Below, one piece after another: positions 1 through 7,543 of a stretch of 13,971 nt of DNA; positions within the stretch are counted from its first letter, which is position 1, and each line of letters starts with the position of its first letter. The stretch covers positions 1-13,971 of the forward strand of contig DAOVQG010000105.1 of NCBI GenBank assembly GCA_030628805.1. The letters are read 5' to 3'. The notes beneath the pieces are model-generated. The model did not search any database and had not been told where the DNA came from. It saw nothing but the letters and a program-made list of their open reading frames with translations. The position numbers and the translations under genes were made by a program. This stretch comes from JAGMDK01 sp023128695. GTDB taxonomy: Bacteria; Planctomycetota; Phycisphaerae; UBA1845; Fen-1342.

Positions 1-68
1 AAGTTGCCGGGTGGGAATCTCACCCACTGAAGATCCGCGCCTTTTCACGGCACACTGAGTTATTAGGG

Positions 69-1748
69 TTAGAGCTCGTTCACGTTCCGCAGGATGCGCT
101 CGCGCGCGGCCAGGAGGTCGGTGTCGCTGCGCGACAGCTCGCAGATCGAACGCCAAGTGGCGGCGGCTCGGTCCACCATGCCGATGTTCTGCAACGCCAG
201 CGCGAGGTTGGCCTGAAAGGCGAGGTTGCGATCGTTCCCGGCGACGGCCTGCTCGAACTGCTCGACCGCCAGATCAAACCGGCTCCGTTGGGCAAACAGC
301 AGTCCAAGCTGATAGTGTACGTCCACGTACTTCTCGTCGAGTCGCAGCGCCTGCTGAAAGGCCTCGATCGCCTCGTCGGTCCGCCCGCACTCCTTCAGGC
401 AGATCGCCAGCTTGACCTGCGCCTTGGAGTAGTTGGGATTGATCGCGACGGCGTTGCGAAACGTTTCAATCGCCTCCTCCTGACGCCCGACCTGCCGCAA
501 CAGCAGACCGTAGCGGTAGTGGAGGTCGGCGTGGCCGGGCGAGTTCATCAAGGCCTGCTGGTGGCGACGGACGGCCTCGGCCAGCAACTCGTCGTGCCCC
601 AAGGCGCCCGTGGTTCCGGTGCCGTGTCCCAGCGGGAGATCACCGCGACGTTGCTCGGTTTGCACGTGCAGCCGCGCCGACTCGGAGAACAACAGGGTGG
701 TGCTGGGCTCCAGGCTGGCGGCCAGGTCGAGGGTTGCCGCCGACTCGTGCTCACGCCCGCAGGCGTGCTGGGCGACGCCGAGCCCGACAAAGGCCGTCAT
801 CAACCGATCGTTCAGTTCCACGGCCCGGTTGAAGGTCAGGGCCGCGTCGACATAGCGTCCCTGCCGCATGTGCTGGGTGCCGAGCTTCACGGTGGCTTCG
901 AGGAAGTTCGGCTGTGTGTCGAGCGCGAAGTGGTACTGCTCGATCGCCTTCAGGTCTCGTCCGGCTTTTACGTACAGATCGCCGAGATGCACGTGGAAGG
1001 GGGCCATCCCCGGGGACTTCCGCACAAGTTTTTCGAGCGTCTGGATCGCCTCGCCGAGGCGTTCATCTTCATCCAGGTTCTCGGTCTCCGACAGCAGACT
1101 GTCGCTCTGCGGCTCGATGAACAGGGCCTGCTGGTACTGATCGATGGCGTCGGCCGGGCGCTCAGCTTGCAAATAGATATTGCCCAGTATAAGCAGCGTG
1201 TCCAGGTTCCCGGGATCCATTTCGGCCAGACGTTCATACTGGTTGATCGCTTCGGCCCACTCGCCGTTCCGGATTGCGATCGCCGCCAGCCGCTCGTAGG
1301 CATTGCGGAGTTCGGGGCACAATTCGAGGGCCCGCCGATACCCCCCTTGAGCCTCGGCGATTCGCTCCATTCGTTCCTGGCAGAAAGCGATTGCGAAGGT
1401 GAGGGCCGGATCGTTCGGATCGCGAGCATGGGCGGTGCTGAGGTATTTGAGCGCGCGGCCGTATTGCCCCAATTCGTCGCACACACATGCCAGGCCAAGC
1501 AGCGGTTTCGCGGATGAGGGCTCTATCTGGCGAGCGGTCTCGAATGCCTCTTCGGCTTCGCACAGCCGAATTTCGCGCAAGTACGCCAGCCCGAGCCGCA
1601 GGGCCAGATCGCCTGACTTGGGCGAGTCTGTGGCGCGCCGGCGCAGGTTTTCAGACTCATCCTCCTCCAAGCCGGGAAGCTGGTTTTCGAACGCCGAGCG
1701 CAGGTCTGACAGCAGACCTCGCCCCAGTGCTTCAAGCAGATAACTCAT
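69..1748 (-). CDS. Large TPR-repeat protein
   Basis: This 559-residue protein is built almost entirely of tetratricopeptide repeats, roughly residues 46-350 and 385-545. Recurrent signatures include A-EAEEAF, Y-RALEL-P, AI-QYERLAEMDPGN, LG-IYLQ, AIEAFQQAL and LG-LF. A Gly/Thr-rich linker at about 364-384 separates two TPR blocks. There is no signal peptide or membrane segment, so it is probably a cytoplasmic scaffold for protein-protein contacts; its partner cannot be read from the sequence. The start ATG overlaps the stop of the upstream TPR gene by 4 bp (ATGA), which fixes the start and indicates translational coupling. The antisense strand has a long open frame, a by-product of GC-rich codon usage. 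The family call is secure and the biological role is unknown. Confidence 0.9.
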   Translation of the reverse strand: MSYLLEALGRGLLSDLRSAFENQLPGLEEDESENLRRRATDSPKSGDLALRLGLAYLREIRLCEAEEAFETARQIEPSSAKPLLGLACVCDELGQYGRALKYLSTAHARDPNDPALTFAIAFCQERMERIAEAQGGYRRALELCPELRNAYERLAAIAIRNGEWAEAINQYERLAEMDPGNLDTLLILGNIYLQAERPADAIDQYQQALFIEPQSDSLLSETENLDEDERLGEAIQTLEKLVRKSPGMAPFHVHLGDLYVKAGRDLKAIEQYHFALDTQPNFLEATVKLGTQHMRQGRYVDAALTFNRAVELNDRLMTAFVGLGVAQHACGREHESAATLDLAASLEPSTTLLFSESARLHVQTEQRRGDLPLGHGTGTTGALGHDELLAEAVRRHQQALMNSPGHADLHYRYGLLLRQVGRQEEAIETFRNAVAINPNYSKAQVKLAICLKECGRTDEAIEAFQQALRLDEKYVDVHYQLGLLFAQRSRFDLAVEQFEQAVAGNDRNLAFQANLALALQNIGMVDRAAATWRSICELSRSDTDLLAARERILRNVNEL

Positions 1749-2134
1749 CGGTCTTCCCGCTCACGCCGCTGAGCGACGTGGGCCGCGAGAAAGAGGGCGT
1801 CGTTGTACGTCGGGTTCAGCTCGAGCGCGCGGGCCAGCAGAACCTCCGCCGTCTCGTAGTCGCCGGCGGCGATCGCGGCCTGACCGGAGTGGTAAAACAG
1901 GTCGGCGTACTCGGGGCACTCGACCGTCGCGGCCCGCGCCGCGGCGAGAATCAACCGGGACTCGGCTCCGCCTTCGGGCTTAACGCCCTCCAGGCAGGCC
2001 AGGACGAGTTCCGGCTCCGCCATAAACAACTCGGCGAGTTGCCTGATAGCTGTATCCAGGCTGGCGGAGTTCATCGCGGGGGCCCGGTTGTGTGGCCAGT
2101 GTGGTGCGCGGGAGTCTGGCGGTGTGGCTGTCAT
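1745..2134 (-). CDS. Small TPR-like protein, coupled to the large TPR gene
   Basis: The predicted product has 129 residues. The C-terminal half (YADLFYHSGQAAIAAGDYE, then AEVLLARALELNPTYNDALF) reads as one to two TPR units. The preceding part, from about MNSASLDTAIRQLAELF, looks alpha-helical. The start is uncertain. The frame stays open upstream to 2269, but that extension is rich in Pro, Cys and Arg and looks non-coding. The ATG at 2132-2134 is preceded by a GGCGGA-like ribosome site, and an ATG at 2072-2074 is an alternative. The 4-bp overlap with the downstream 559-residue TPR gene suggests an operon whose products interact or act in one process. No specific function is recognised. Confidence 0.65.
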   Translation of the reverse strand: MTATPPDSRAPHWPHNRAPAMNSASLDTAIRQLAELFMAEPELVLACLEGVKPEGGAESRLILAAARAATVECPEYADLFYHSGQAAIAAGDYETAEVLLARALELNPTYNDALFLAAHVAQRREREDR

Positions 2135-2481
2135 CTCATCAGGTCCGCCGGCTTTAATCGGCCTCATACACGTCAAGGCTGCGAACGCCGCTTCGTCCGG
2201 TCCGCTACGTTCGTTGTGATATCGACACAAATTAGCCGGGCCATCATGCCGTCCCGCCATCGGCGTCATGGCCTACGCCGTGGCCCAGGCGTCGCCTGGC
2301 CGGCGTTTGCCATGACCGAAAAGGAGTCCTCTCGTGGCCGCGCCAGGCCCGGTTTGTCGCCGCCGACCGTAGGTTTAATCACAAGTGTGGTTGCAACCAG
2401 TCGGGAAAGACTGTGAGGTGAGGTGTCCGAGAACTGCGTGGAAAAAGGGATATTCCGATTTTCGGCCCGTAACAGCCCGCC
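2135..2481. other. Intergenic region between uvrA-like and TPR genes
   Basis: I see no convincing gene in these roughly 350 bases. They hold the 3' flank of the uvrA-like gene and the upstream region of the TPR pair, both on the minus strand. A perfect 12-bp palindrome, TGGTTGCAACCA, lies at 2388-2399 and could be an operator or part of a weak terminator, but it has no T tract. No remnant of the second half of UvrA is visible in any frame. Confidence 0.5.
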
Positions 2482-4455
2482 TCAGATGTGCTTCTTGGAG
2501 GAACGTGCGCGCTTTGCCCGGCGACGACGGGGCCGGGTTACCAGACGTCGTGAGGGCGGCACTTCGATTGCCTGACGGCCGGCCAGATAGGCCCCCGTGA
2601 CGGAAGAGGGCTCGCGGGCCAGGTCAGCGAGCGCGCCCTGCACGACCACGTGCCCCCCCCGAGCTCCCGGGCCCGGTCCAAAGTCCACCAAGTGATCGGC
2701 CGCCTCCATCGTGTCGCGGTCATGCTCGACGACGATGACAGTGTTCCCCAGGTCGCGCAAACGTTGCAGTGAGGCCAACAGGCGACGATTGTCGCGGGGA
2801 TGGAGGCCGATGCTCGGCTCATCAAGCACGTAGAGCACGCCCACCAGACCGCAGCCGATTTGGCTCGCCAGGCGGATGCGTTGTGATTCTCCGCCCGCGA
2901 GTGTCGGGGCCGCCCGGTCGAGCGTGAGGTAATCCAGCCCCACGTCGAGCAGGAATTGCAGCCGGGCCCGGATTTCCTTGAGGGGCTCCTCCGCGATGAG
3001 CTGTTGCACGCCGTCCAGCTCAAGGTTGTTGAAATAGGCCAGAGCCCGGCGAATAGGGAGTTGGCAGGCCTCGTGGATGTTGAGCCGGCGGACCTCTGTT
3101 CCGGGGCCGTCTGGTCGGCTGCCGATGCGCACCGCCAGCGTTTGCGGATTCAGACGCCCGCCGTGACAATGCGTGCAGACCGTCTGCCGCATGAACTGCT
3201 CGTAATAGCGGCGAATCAGCGCGGATTTCGTCTTCCGGTGCCGGGCGTGCAGTTCGGCAACTATCCCTTCGAATGTGCCGCCGTGTTTCCAGACGCCGTG
3301 CCGTCCCCGCCAGTCAAAGGTGATGTGAGCCTCGCCCGTGCCGTACAGCAGGGCGTGGCGGGCCTCGGCGGGCAGGTCCTGCCAAGGCGTGCGCAGGTCG
3401 ATCCCGAGATAGTCAGCCACGCCCTGATAGATGTGTCGGCGCCAGCGGCCTAGCTTGTGGTGCAGAGCGGCAATACAGGGTGCCAGGAGGTCGAGCGTCG
3501 GGTCGGGCACCAGCAGATCAGGGTCGAAGTCATAACGCGTGCCGAGACCATCGCAGTGCAGGCACATGCCCTGCGGACTGTTGAAGCTGAACATTTGCGG
3601 GGTGGGCGGCTCGAAACCAATCTCGCAGCTTGAGCAGGAGAAGCCGGCCGACAGCAGGATGTCGCGTGAGACGCTGCTCGCGACGCTGCGCCCACGTACC
3701 TGTGAGGCCTTACCGGCCGGCTCCTTAGCCATGATCGCAATGATGGCCGTGCCATTTCCCGCCGCGAGAGCTGTATCAATAGCCTCGGCGATTCGGGACC
3801 GCAGCCCGGGTCGCATCACCAACCGGTCCACGACGACTTCAATATCATGGCGGCGGTAGCGGTCGAGCGCCGGAGGGTCGGACAAATCGACGACCTCCCC
3901 GTCCACGCGGGCTCGTACAAACCCCTGATGCAGCAGTTCCTGGAAGAGGTCGCGATATTCGCCTTTTTGGGCCCGAATCTTCGGGGCCAGGACCATGAAA
4001 CGCGTGCCCTCGGCCAGCGTCTGCACACGGGCCACCATCTGCGCGCGAGTTTGGGCACTGATCGGCTGTCCGCAATGTGGGCAATGCTGTAAACCCGCCC
4101 GCGCGAACAGCACCCGGGCGTAGTCGTGAATCTGAGTGATAGTGCCCACAGTGCTGCGCGGGTTCCAGCCGCTGGTCTTCTGCTGAATCGAAATCGAGGG
4201 TGCCAGTCCCGTGATCTGATCGACGTCCGGCTTAGGCAATTGTCCCATAAACTGCCGGGCGTAGGCGCTGAGCGACTCCACGTAACGCCGCTGACCCTCT
4301 GCGTACAGCGTGTCGAAGGCCAGGCTGCTCTTGCCGCTGCCGGAGACCCCGGTGAAGCAGATGAGCTTGTTCCGCGGGATCTGAAGGGAGACGTGCTGGA
4401 GGTTGTGCTCGCGGGCCCCGACAACGCGAATGGCATCCGAATCGGCTGCTGCCAT
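2482..4455 (-). CDS. uvrA: Half-length UvrA-like ABC ATPase (first nucleotide-binding module only)
   Basis: UvrA is the damage-recognition ATPase of nucleotide excision repair. The 657 residues match the N-terminal half of UvrA throughout: Walker A GVSGSGKS (36-43); the UvrB-interaction and DNA-binding insertions (about 120-270); the zinc finger C274-X2-C277 with C298-X2-C301; a second CxxC (427-430); an ABC signature LAGGESQ (519-525, normally LSGGE); Walker B VLYVLDEPS (540-548); and switch His578 in VVEHD. The sequence then stops at the usual inter-domain boundary (IEVP, about 630-633) and ends in a basic Arg/Lys tail. Typical UvrA is about 940 residues with a second ABC module, which is absent here and not found downstream in another frame. 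The ATG has a GGAG site 7 bases upstream. It may be a specialised half-UvrA beside a full-length copy elsewhere, or one part of a split UvrA. Confidence 0.85.
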   Translation of the reverse strand: MAAADSDAIRVVGAREHNLQHVSLQIPRNKLICFTGVSGSGKSSLAFDTLYAEGQRRYVESLSAYARQFMGQLPKPDVDQITGLAPSISIQQKTSGWNPRSTVGTITQIHDYARVLFARAGLQHCPHCGQPISAQTRAQMVARVQTLAEGTRFMVLAPKIRAQKGEYRDLFQELLHQGFVRARVDGEVVDLSDPPALDRYRRHDIEVVVDRLVMRPGLRSRIAEAIDTALAAGNGTAIIAIMAKEPAGKASQVRGRSVASSVSRDILLSAGFSCSSCEIGFEPPTPQMFSFNSPQGMCLHCDGLGTRYDFDPDLLVPDPTLDLLAPCIAALHHKLGRWRRHIYQGVADYLGIDLRTPWQDLPAEARHALLYGTGEAHITFDWRGRHGVWKHGGTFEGIVAELHARHRKTKSALIRRYYEQFMRQTVCTHCHGGRLNPQTLAVRIGSRPDGPGTEVRRLNIHEACQLPIRRALAYFNNLELDGVQQLIAEEPLKEIRARLQFLLDVGLDYLTLDRAAPTLAGGESQRIRLASQIGCGLVGVLYVLDEPSIGLHPRDNRRLLASLQRLRDLGNTVIVVEHDRDTMEAADHLVDFGPGPGARGGHVVVQGALADLAREPSSVTGAYLAGRQAIEVPPSRRLVTRPRRRRAKRARSSKKHI

Positions 4456-4482
4456 GAGAGAACTCCGAAGAGCCTCGGGCTG

Positions 4483-4789
4483 CTCTGGGAGGGCGAGGCT
4501 CCTGCCGAGCCGTAGGTTCGATTACCTCCGAGGCACTCTGGGAGGGCGAGGCTCCTGCCGAGCCAAGCCGTGTGCCACTGCTCTTGAGCAGTGCCCAAGC
4601 TACCGCCGGTCATAAAAGACACTGCTCAAGACCCGTGGCACACACGCCCGCCCAACACGGCTCGGCAGGAGCCTCGCCCTCCCAGACCAATTCGTCGATG
4701 GGTGGCACGGCCGTGTCGGCCGTGAATACCTGCGACTTCTACACGGCTGACACAGCCGTGCCACCCATCTCCCAGAGCAACTCGTCGAT
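4483..4789. repeat. Nested palindrome island upstream of uvrA-like gene
   Basis: These 307 bp hold no gene. In order they contain two direct copies of a GGGCGAGGCTCCTGCC unit (4483-4511 and 4536-4564); an inverted pair at 4570-4593 and 4620-4643 (22 of 24 matching) whose left arm is itself a perfect hairpin, CACTGCTC-TT-GAGCAGTG; an inverted copy of the first unit (4659-4685); and the 71-bp palindrome 4698-4768 flanked by near-identical 20-bp direct repeats. The second pair lies inside the interval bounded by the first, so the structure is nested. The island starts 28 bp upstream of the uvrA-like start codon and ends 18 bp beyond the stop of the DUF2617-like gene, so it replaces any ordinary promoter or terminator spacing there. 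Confidence 0.85.
4698..4768 (+). repeat. 71-bp palindromic element, family A copy 1
   Basis: The element has 27-bp arms beginning ATGGGTGGCACGG and a 17-bp spacer containing ACCTGCGACTT. Each arm is also a small hairpin: the left arm folds as CACGGCC-GTGTC-GGCCGTG and the right as CACGGCT-GACAC-AGCCGTG. It is flanked by imperfect 20-bp direct repeats at 4680-4699 and 4770-4789 (17 of 20 positions identical). The element is non-coding, although it translates as the artefact GGTAVSAV. The same family occurs at 6841-6908 and 12312-12382. Confidence 0.9.
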
Positions 4790-4806
4790 CTATGGTCGAC
4801 GGAGCC

Positions 4807-5379
4807 CTAGCTCGGCAGCTCTATGATCGATTGGGACTTGATCAGCGTTCGTTCCTGCGGGTAGGCGTGGAATACATGCACGTGAAACTCGCTGTCGCGC
4901 GCCTCGTAATCGATGTACGTGAACGGTACCAATTCCCCTTCCGCCCAGTCCTCGTACGCATGGAACCAGCCCCGCCGTTCGGTGTGACGCAGGAGGTCGA
5001 AATGCACGGACTTGTACAAAGCCTCGTCCATCGTCTCGACCTGCGTGCTGACCAAGTAGCCCCAGCCATCCGGCGTCCGCCGCTCATGGTCGCGTTCGCC
5101 TTTGAGGCGGAAGCGCGAGAGCACGCCGCGCGTGGGGATGAGATCGCTTTCGCGCGTGAGCAACTCGGTCAGGGAGCGCTGTCCGCTGGTGACCGTCAGC
5201 ACGTGACCAAGCCCGACAACCCAAATGTCGGCACAGTAACGAACCTGCTTGATCCGGTAATCGGCATAATGCCGGAACAGCTCCGGGTGCAGGGAGCGGT
5301 CAAAGGCATACAGATACAAATCTCCCGTTTGCAAGGGGAAACTTTCAACTTCCGTGTTGTTCATCGTTTTTTCTGGCAA
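4807..5379 (-). CDS. DUF2617-like conserved protein
   Basis: The 190-residue soluble protein has no signal peptide or membrane segment. The blocks FDRSLHPELF, GLGHVLTVTSG with SLTELLT, a central RFRLKGERDHE, and the C-terminal YIDYEARDSEFHVHVFHAYP followed by QERTLIKSQSIIEL match my memory of DUF2617 proteins of planctomycetes and actinobacteria, whose function is unknown. The first possible start is TTG at 5377-5379, just after a GAGGTGGAG ribosome site. An ATG five codons later (5362-5364) lies too far from that site, so TTG is preferred, not certain. An extended -10 promoter is about 35 bp upstream, implying transcription as a single gene. The stop is close to the palindrome island. The family assignment is from memory and moderately secure. 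Confidence 0.7.
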   Translation of the reverse strand: MPEKTMNNTEVESFPLQTGDLYLYAFDRSLHPELFRHYADYRIKQVRYCADIWVVGLGHVLTVTSGQRSLTELLTRESDLIPTRGVLSRFRLKGERDHERRTPDGWGYLVSTQVETMDEALYKSVHFDLLRHTERRGWFHAYEDWAEGELVPFTYIDYEARDSEFHVHVFHAYPQERTLIKSQSIIELPS

Positions 5380-5411
5380 GGCTCCACCTCGTTATTCACA
5401 CGTAACACTCC

Positions 5412-5420
5412 AGTATAGCA
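5412..5420 (-). promoter_or_regulatory. Extended -10 promoter for the DUF2617-like gene
   Basis: On the minus strand the sequence reads TGC-TATACT, an extended -10 (TGnTATAAT-like), ahead of the TTG start at 5379 with room for a leader of about 25 bases. No good -35 hexamer is present at 17 bp, as is common for extended -10 promoters. The region is AT-richer than its surroundings. Confidence 0.45.
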
Positions 5421-5523
5421 CGTTTTTTCCGGCAGCCCAGTGAAATCTGTGATTCATGTAATTGTGGTACGCTACAAAGTTGCCTCGCGTTCAGTTTTGC
5501 CCCCGGACGTGATCCAGCAGCTT

Positions 5524-6594
5524 TCAATCGCGGACGGCACTTGCCGCTGCCCGCCGCTTGGTGCGGCCTTTCGAGGCGCTCGGGCGGTCCGGCGGTGTAT
5601 CCTTAAAGAATGAACCTAGCTTGCGCAGCCGTTCGTATCGCCGACGGAGCAGGGTTTCGGTCTTCAGCCTGCGCAGGTCGCGCAGAGTCTTGCCAATCCA
5701 GCCTTCCAGGTTTTTCGCGGCCGCTTCCGGGTCTCGGTGAGCCGCCCCCAGCGGCTCGGGGATGATCGTGTCGATCAACTCCAGGCGTTTGAGCTCGTTG
5801 GGCGTCAACCGCAAGGCCTCGGCGGCCTGCGGGGCACGCTCGCCGGTTTTCCACAGAATCGCCGCGCATCCCTCGGGGCTGATCACCGAGTAATAGGCGT
5901 GTTCCATGACGGCGACCTGATCCGCCACGGCGATTCCCAGGGCTCCGCCGCTCCCGCCTTCGCCGATGACGGCCGCGACGACAGGGGTCGGCAGGCGGGA
6001 CATCTCCATCAGGCTGACCGCGATGGCATAGGCGATCCCACGCTCCTCGGCTCCGACGCCGGGATACGCGCCCGGGGTGTCGACCAGACACACGATGGGG
6101 ACCTTGAACTTGGCTGCTAACTTCATTTTTTGCAAAGCTTTACGATACCCGTCGGGGTGCGCGCAGCCGAAGTTGACCTCGATCTTCTCACGTGTCTCGC
6201 GACCCTTTTGATGCCCGACCAGCATCACCCGGTGCCCGGCCATCCGTGCCAGACCACAGACGACGGCCTGGTCGTCGCCATAGGCTTTGTCGCCATGGAG
6301 CTCGCAGAAGTCCTTGGTAATCATCCGGATGTAGTCGCGCGTCAAGGGCCGCCGGGGGTGCCGTGCTACCAACACTTTTTCCCACGGGGTCAGCTCGGCG
6401 TAGGACTGTCGCAGGGCATTCAGTAGCTGCGCGCGAATTCCTGCGATGACCTCGGTGTAGTCTCGCCCGGAGTCCGCCGGCAGAGATTCCAGACGCTGGA
6501 TCTCCTGCTCCATCTTCGCGAGGGGCTTCTCGAACTCCAACACCTGTGCATGATTTATGCCGGCCGAGCTGCCGGCGTTAGGTTCTGTATTCAT
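5524..6594 (-). CDS. accA: Acetyl-CoA carboxylase carboxyltransferase subunit alpha
   Basis: AccA pairs with AccD to transfer the carboxyl group from biotin to acetyl-CoA, giving malonyl-CoA for fatty-acid synthesis in the cytoplasm. The 356-residue product has the family blocks in order: FEKPLAKMEQEI (21-32), ARHPRRPLTRDYI (78-89), GHQKGRETREKI (127-138), DTPGAYPGVGAEERG (172-186), the oxyanion region GEGGSGGALGIAVADQV (211-227) and YSVISPEGCAAILWK (235-249). It is longer than the E. coli protein (319 residues), mainly from a basic tail after about residue 330. The ATG at 6592-6594 is chosen because a GGAAAG site precedes it and the likely promoter lies at 6671-6700. The frame is open to 6693, but that extension would overlap the promoter and is not AccA-like. 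No accD or biotin carrier gene is nearby. Confidence 0.96.
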   Translation of the reverse strand: MNTEPNAGSSAGINHAQVLEFEKPLAKMEQEIQRLESLPADSGRDYTEVIAGIRAQLLNALRQSYAELTPWEKVLVARHPRRPLTRDYIRMITKDFCELHGDKAYGDDQAVVCGLARMAGHRVMLVGHQKGRETREKIEVNFGCAHPDGYRKALQKMKLAAKFKVPIVCLVDTPGAYPGVGAEERGIAYAIAVSLMEMSRLPTPVVAAVIGEGGSGGALGIAVADQVAVMEHAYYSVISPEGCAAILWKTGERAPQAAEALRLTPNELKRLELIDTIIPEPLGAAHRDPEAAAKNLEGWIGKTLRDLRRLKTETLLRRRYERLRKLGSFFKDTPPDRPSASKGRTKRRAAASAVRD

Positions 6595-6670
6595 AGGCTT
6601 TCCAGAAGACAGTCCGCGCCAACGACAGGCTTCCTTACCTGCTCCCATCTTCTGCTCATTTCGAGCGAGA

Positions 6671-6700
6671 ATCCTACGGGATATGGGGGCCATTTTGCAA
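6671..6700 (-). promoter_or_regulatory. Sigma70-like promoter for accA
   Basis: On the minus strand a -35 TTGCAA (6695-6700) is separated by 18 bp from a -10 TAGGAT (6671-6676). Transcription would start near 6664 and leave a leader of about 70 bases before the chosen ATG. This is a motif match only. Confidence 0.45.
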
Positions 6701-6807
6701 GGGAAAACTGAGCCCGAGACAGGAAATGTGGACGAAATTCCGTCAGATGACCGGTGTGCTATTCATAACTTCTTTTATAATATAGGCTTAGCGTGGATAA
6801 GGCCCCG

Positions 6808-6826
6808 CAGAGCACCTAGTGCTCTG
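6808..6826. repeat. Hairpin CAGAGCAC-CTA-GTGCTCTG at end of palindromic element
   Basis: This is an 8-bp perfect stem with a 3-base loop. Its right half, CTAGTGCTCTGTCA, equals the outer end of the 134-bp element at 12274-12407. The left half resembles the opposite end of that element, so this may be the junction of two abutting element ends. Confidence 0.65.
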
Positions 6827-6840
6827 TCATGCATCGCTTG

Positions 6841-6908
6841 ATGGGTGGCACGGCTGTGTCAGCCGTGTACAAGTCGCAGGTAGTCACGGCCGACACGGCC
6901 GTGCCACC
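6841..6908 (-). repeat. Palindromic element, family A copy 2 (inverted)
   Basis: This has the same arms and spacer as the copies at 4698 and 12312 but in the opposite orientation: the spacer reads AAGTCGCAGGT. The left flank (6816-6840: CTAGTGCTCTGTCA, then GCATCGCTTG) matches the complement of the right flank of the 12274-12407 element. The right end lacks that outer sequence, so this copy is one-sided or truncated. Confidence 0.85.
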
Positions 6909-7214
6909 ACAACAAAGCGGCGGCTCACCAAATCTCATCTACTCGGCGAGCCGTCTAGAAACACGCGGAACTTAACACTGTAGTTTATGCTGCCTATAAA
7001 TCAGCGCCTATTGGGGATTCCCCCAACATGGCCAAATTCATATCGTCGAAGAATTGGTCGCCGCAGCACGAAATGCTTGCTCAACCGGGGTGCGATGAGT
7101 AGGCTATAATCTATCGGACGAGGTGGCACCGGATGCTTGTTGTGTCTGGCGACTGGCTGGATGTGTAGGGGACTTACGATCCGGCCGCCTATAAACAGAT
7201 CTCAGGGGTGTACT
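6909..7214. other. Intergenic region before the 74-aa ORF
   Basis: These 306 bp are less GC-rich than the rest and contain no recognised gene or RNA. They hold a candidate -10 at 7105-7110 and a small palindrome, TTGGGGATTCCCCCAA, at about 7011-7026. I see nothing else of note. Confidence 0.5.
7105..7110 (+). promoter_or_regulatory. Candidate -10 box (TATAAT)
   Basis: A perfect TATAAT lies about 105 bp before the 74-aa ORF. The position 17 bp upstream (CAACCG) is not a convincing -35, and the nearest TTGCTC is 22 bp away, so activity is uncertain. Confidence 0.3.
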
Positions 7215-7439
7215 ATGCGTGAGCGCGAGCAAACGCAGGTTGAGGAGCAGCTTCAGAATGGGGCGCTGAAGTTGAGCGGCCGCGGACCATTACCGCCTCC
7301 TAAACGGGCGGTCATCTCATACGAGGCCTTTGAGCGCGAAGCCGTTATTCAGCGCATCGTGGATCACCTGCGGAAGTGTGATCTTGAAACGCTCGAGGGG
7401 GTTGCTTGTATTCTGGAGCAAGGCCGCTTCAGCCATTAA
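7215..7439 (+). CDS. Small hypothetical protein (74 aa)
   Basis: The ORF starts at an ATG with a good AGGGG site six bases upstream and ends at TAA. The product is charged and hydrophilic, with a Glu/Gln-rich N-terminus (MREREQTQVEEQLQ), a Pro/basic middle (RGPLPPPKRAVISYEAF) and a C-terminal part, EREAVIQRIVDHLRKCDLET followed by LEGVACILEQGRF, that looks helical and amphipathic. No signal peptide or membrane segment is present. I do not recognise the family. The frame is open upstream to 7137 but without a better start. It lies between accA and trpF on the opposite strand, and an 85-bp palindromic element begins 19 bp after its stop. The ribosome site and plausible amino-acid composition favour a real gene. 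Confidence 0.55.
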   Translation: MREREQTQVEEQLQNGALKLSGRGPLPPPKRAVISYEAFEREAVIQRIVDHLRKCDLETLEGVACILEQGRFSH

Positions 7440-7458
7440 CAGTCCGCCGCAGAAGTCA

Positions 7459-7543
7459 TGTAGCGTCCGGGCTCTGTCCCGGACGTCGTTGCGAGAGAGG
7501 TTTTCTCCGTATTCTACGTCCGGGACAGAGCCCGGACGCTACA
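7459..7543. repeat. 85-bp palindromic element, family D copy 1
   Basis: Perfect 28-bp inverted arms (TGTAGCGTCCGGGCTC...) enclose a 29-bp loop. Each arm folds on its own as CGTCCGGG-CTCTGT-CCCGGACG. The right end contains the TAG stop of trpF, read on the minus strand (7539-7541). The element separates the 74-aa ORF from convergent trpF and could serve as a two-way terminator, though it has no T tract. It has the same 28-29-28 architecture as the element at 13838-13922. Confidence 0.95.

Noticed and set aside
9..25. Small stem GGGTG...CACCC after the large TPR gene as a terminator
   Set aside because: The stem is only 5 bp with a 7-base loop and no T tract on the minus strand, which is too weak to call.
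288..1517. Long plus-strand open frame of 409 codons
   Set aside because: It is antisense to the TPR gene. The translation lacks any family pattern, and the TPR frame on the other strand is unambiguous. Similar shadows opposite uvrA, accA and recO were rejected for the same reason.
2385..2481. Remnant of the UvrA second half after a frameshift
   Set aside because: None of the expected second-module motifs (a new Walker A, zinc-binding cysteines, LSGGEAQR) is visible downstream in any minus-strand frame.
6595..6693. 33-residue N-terminal extension of AccA
   Set aside because: It overlaps the likely promoter, does not resemble AccA, and a better start with a ribosome site exists at 6592-6594.
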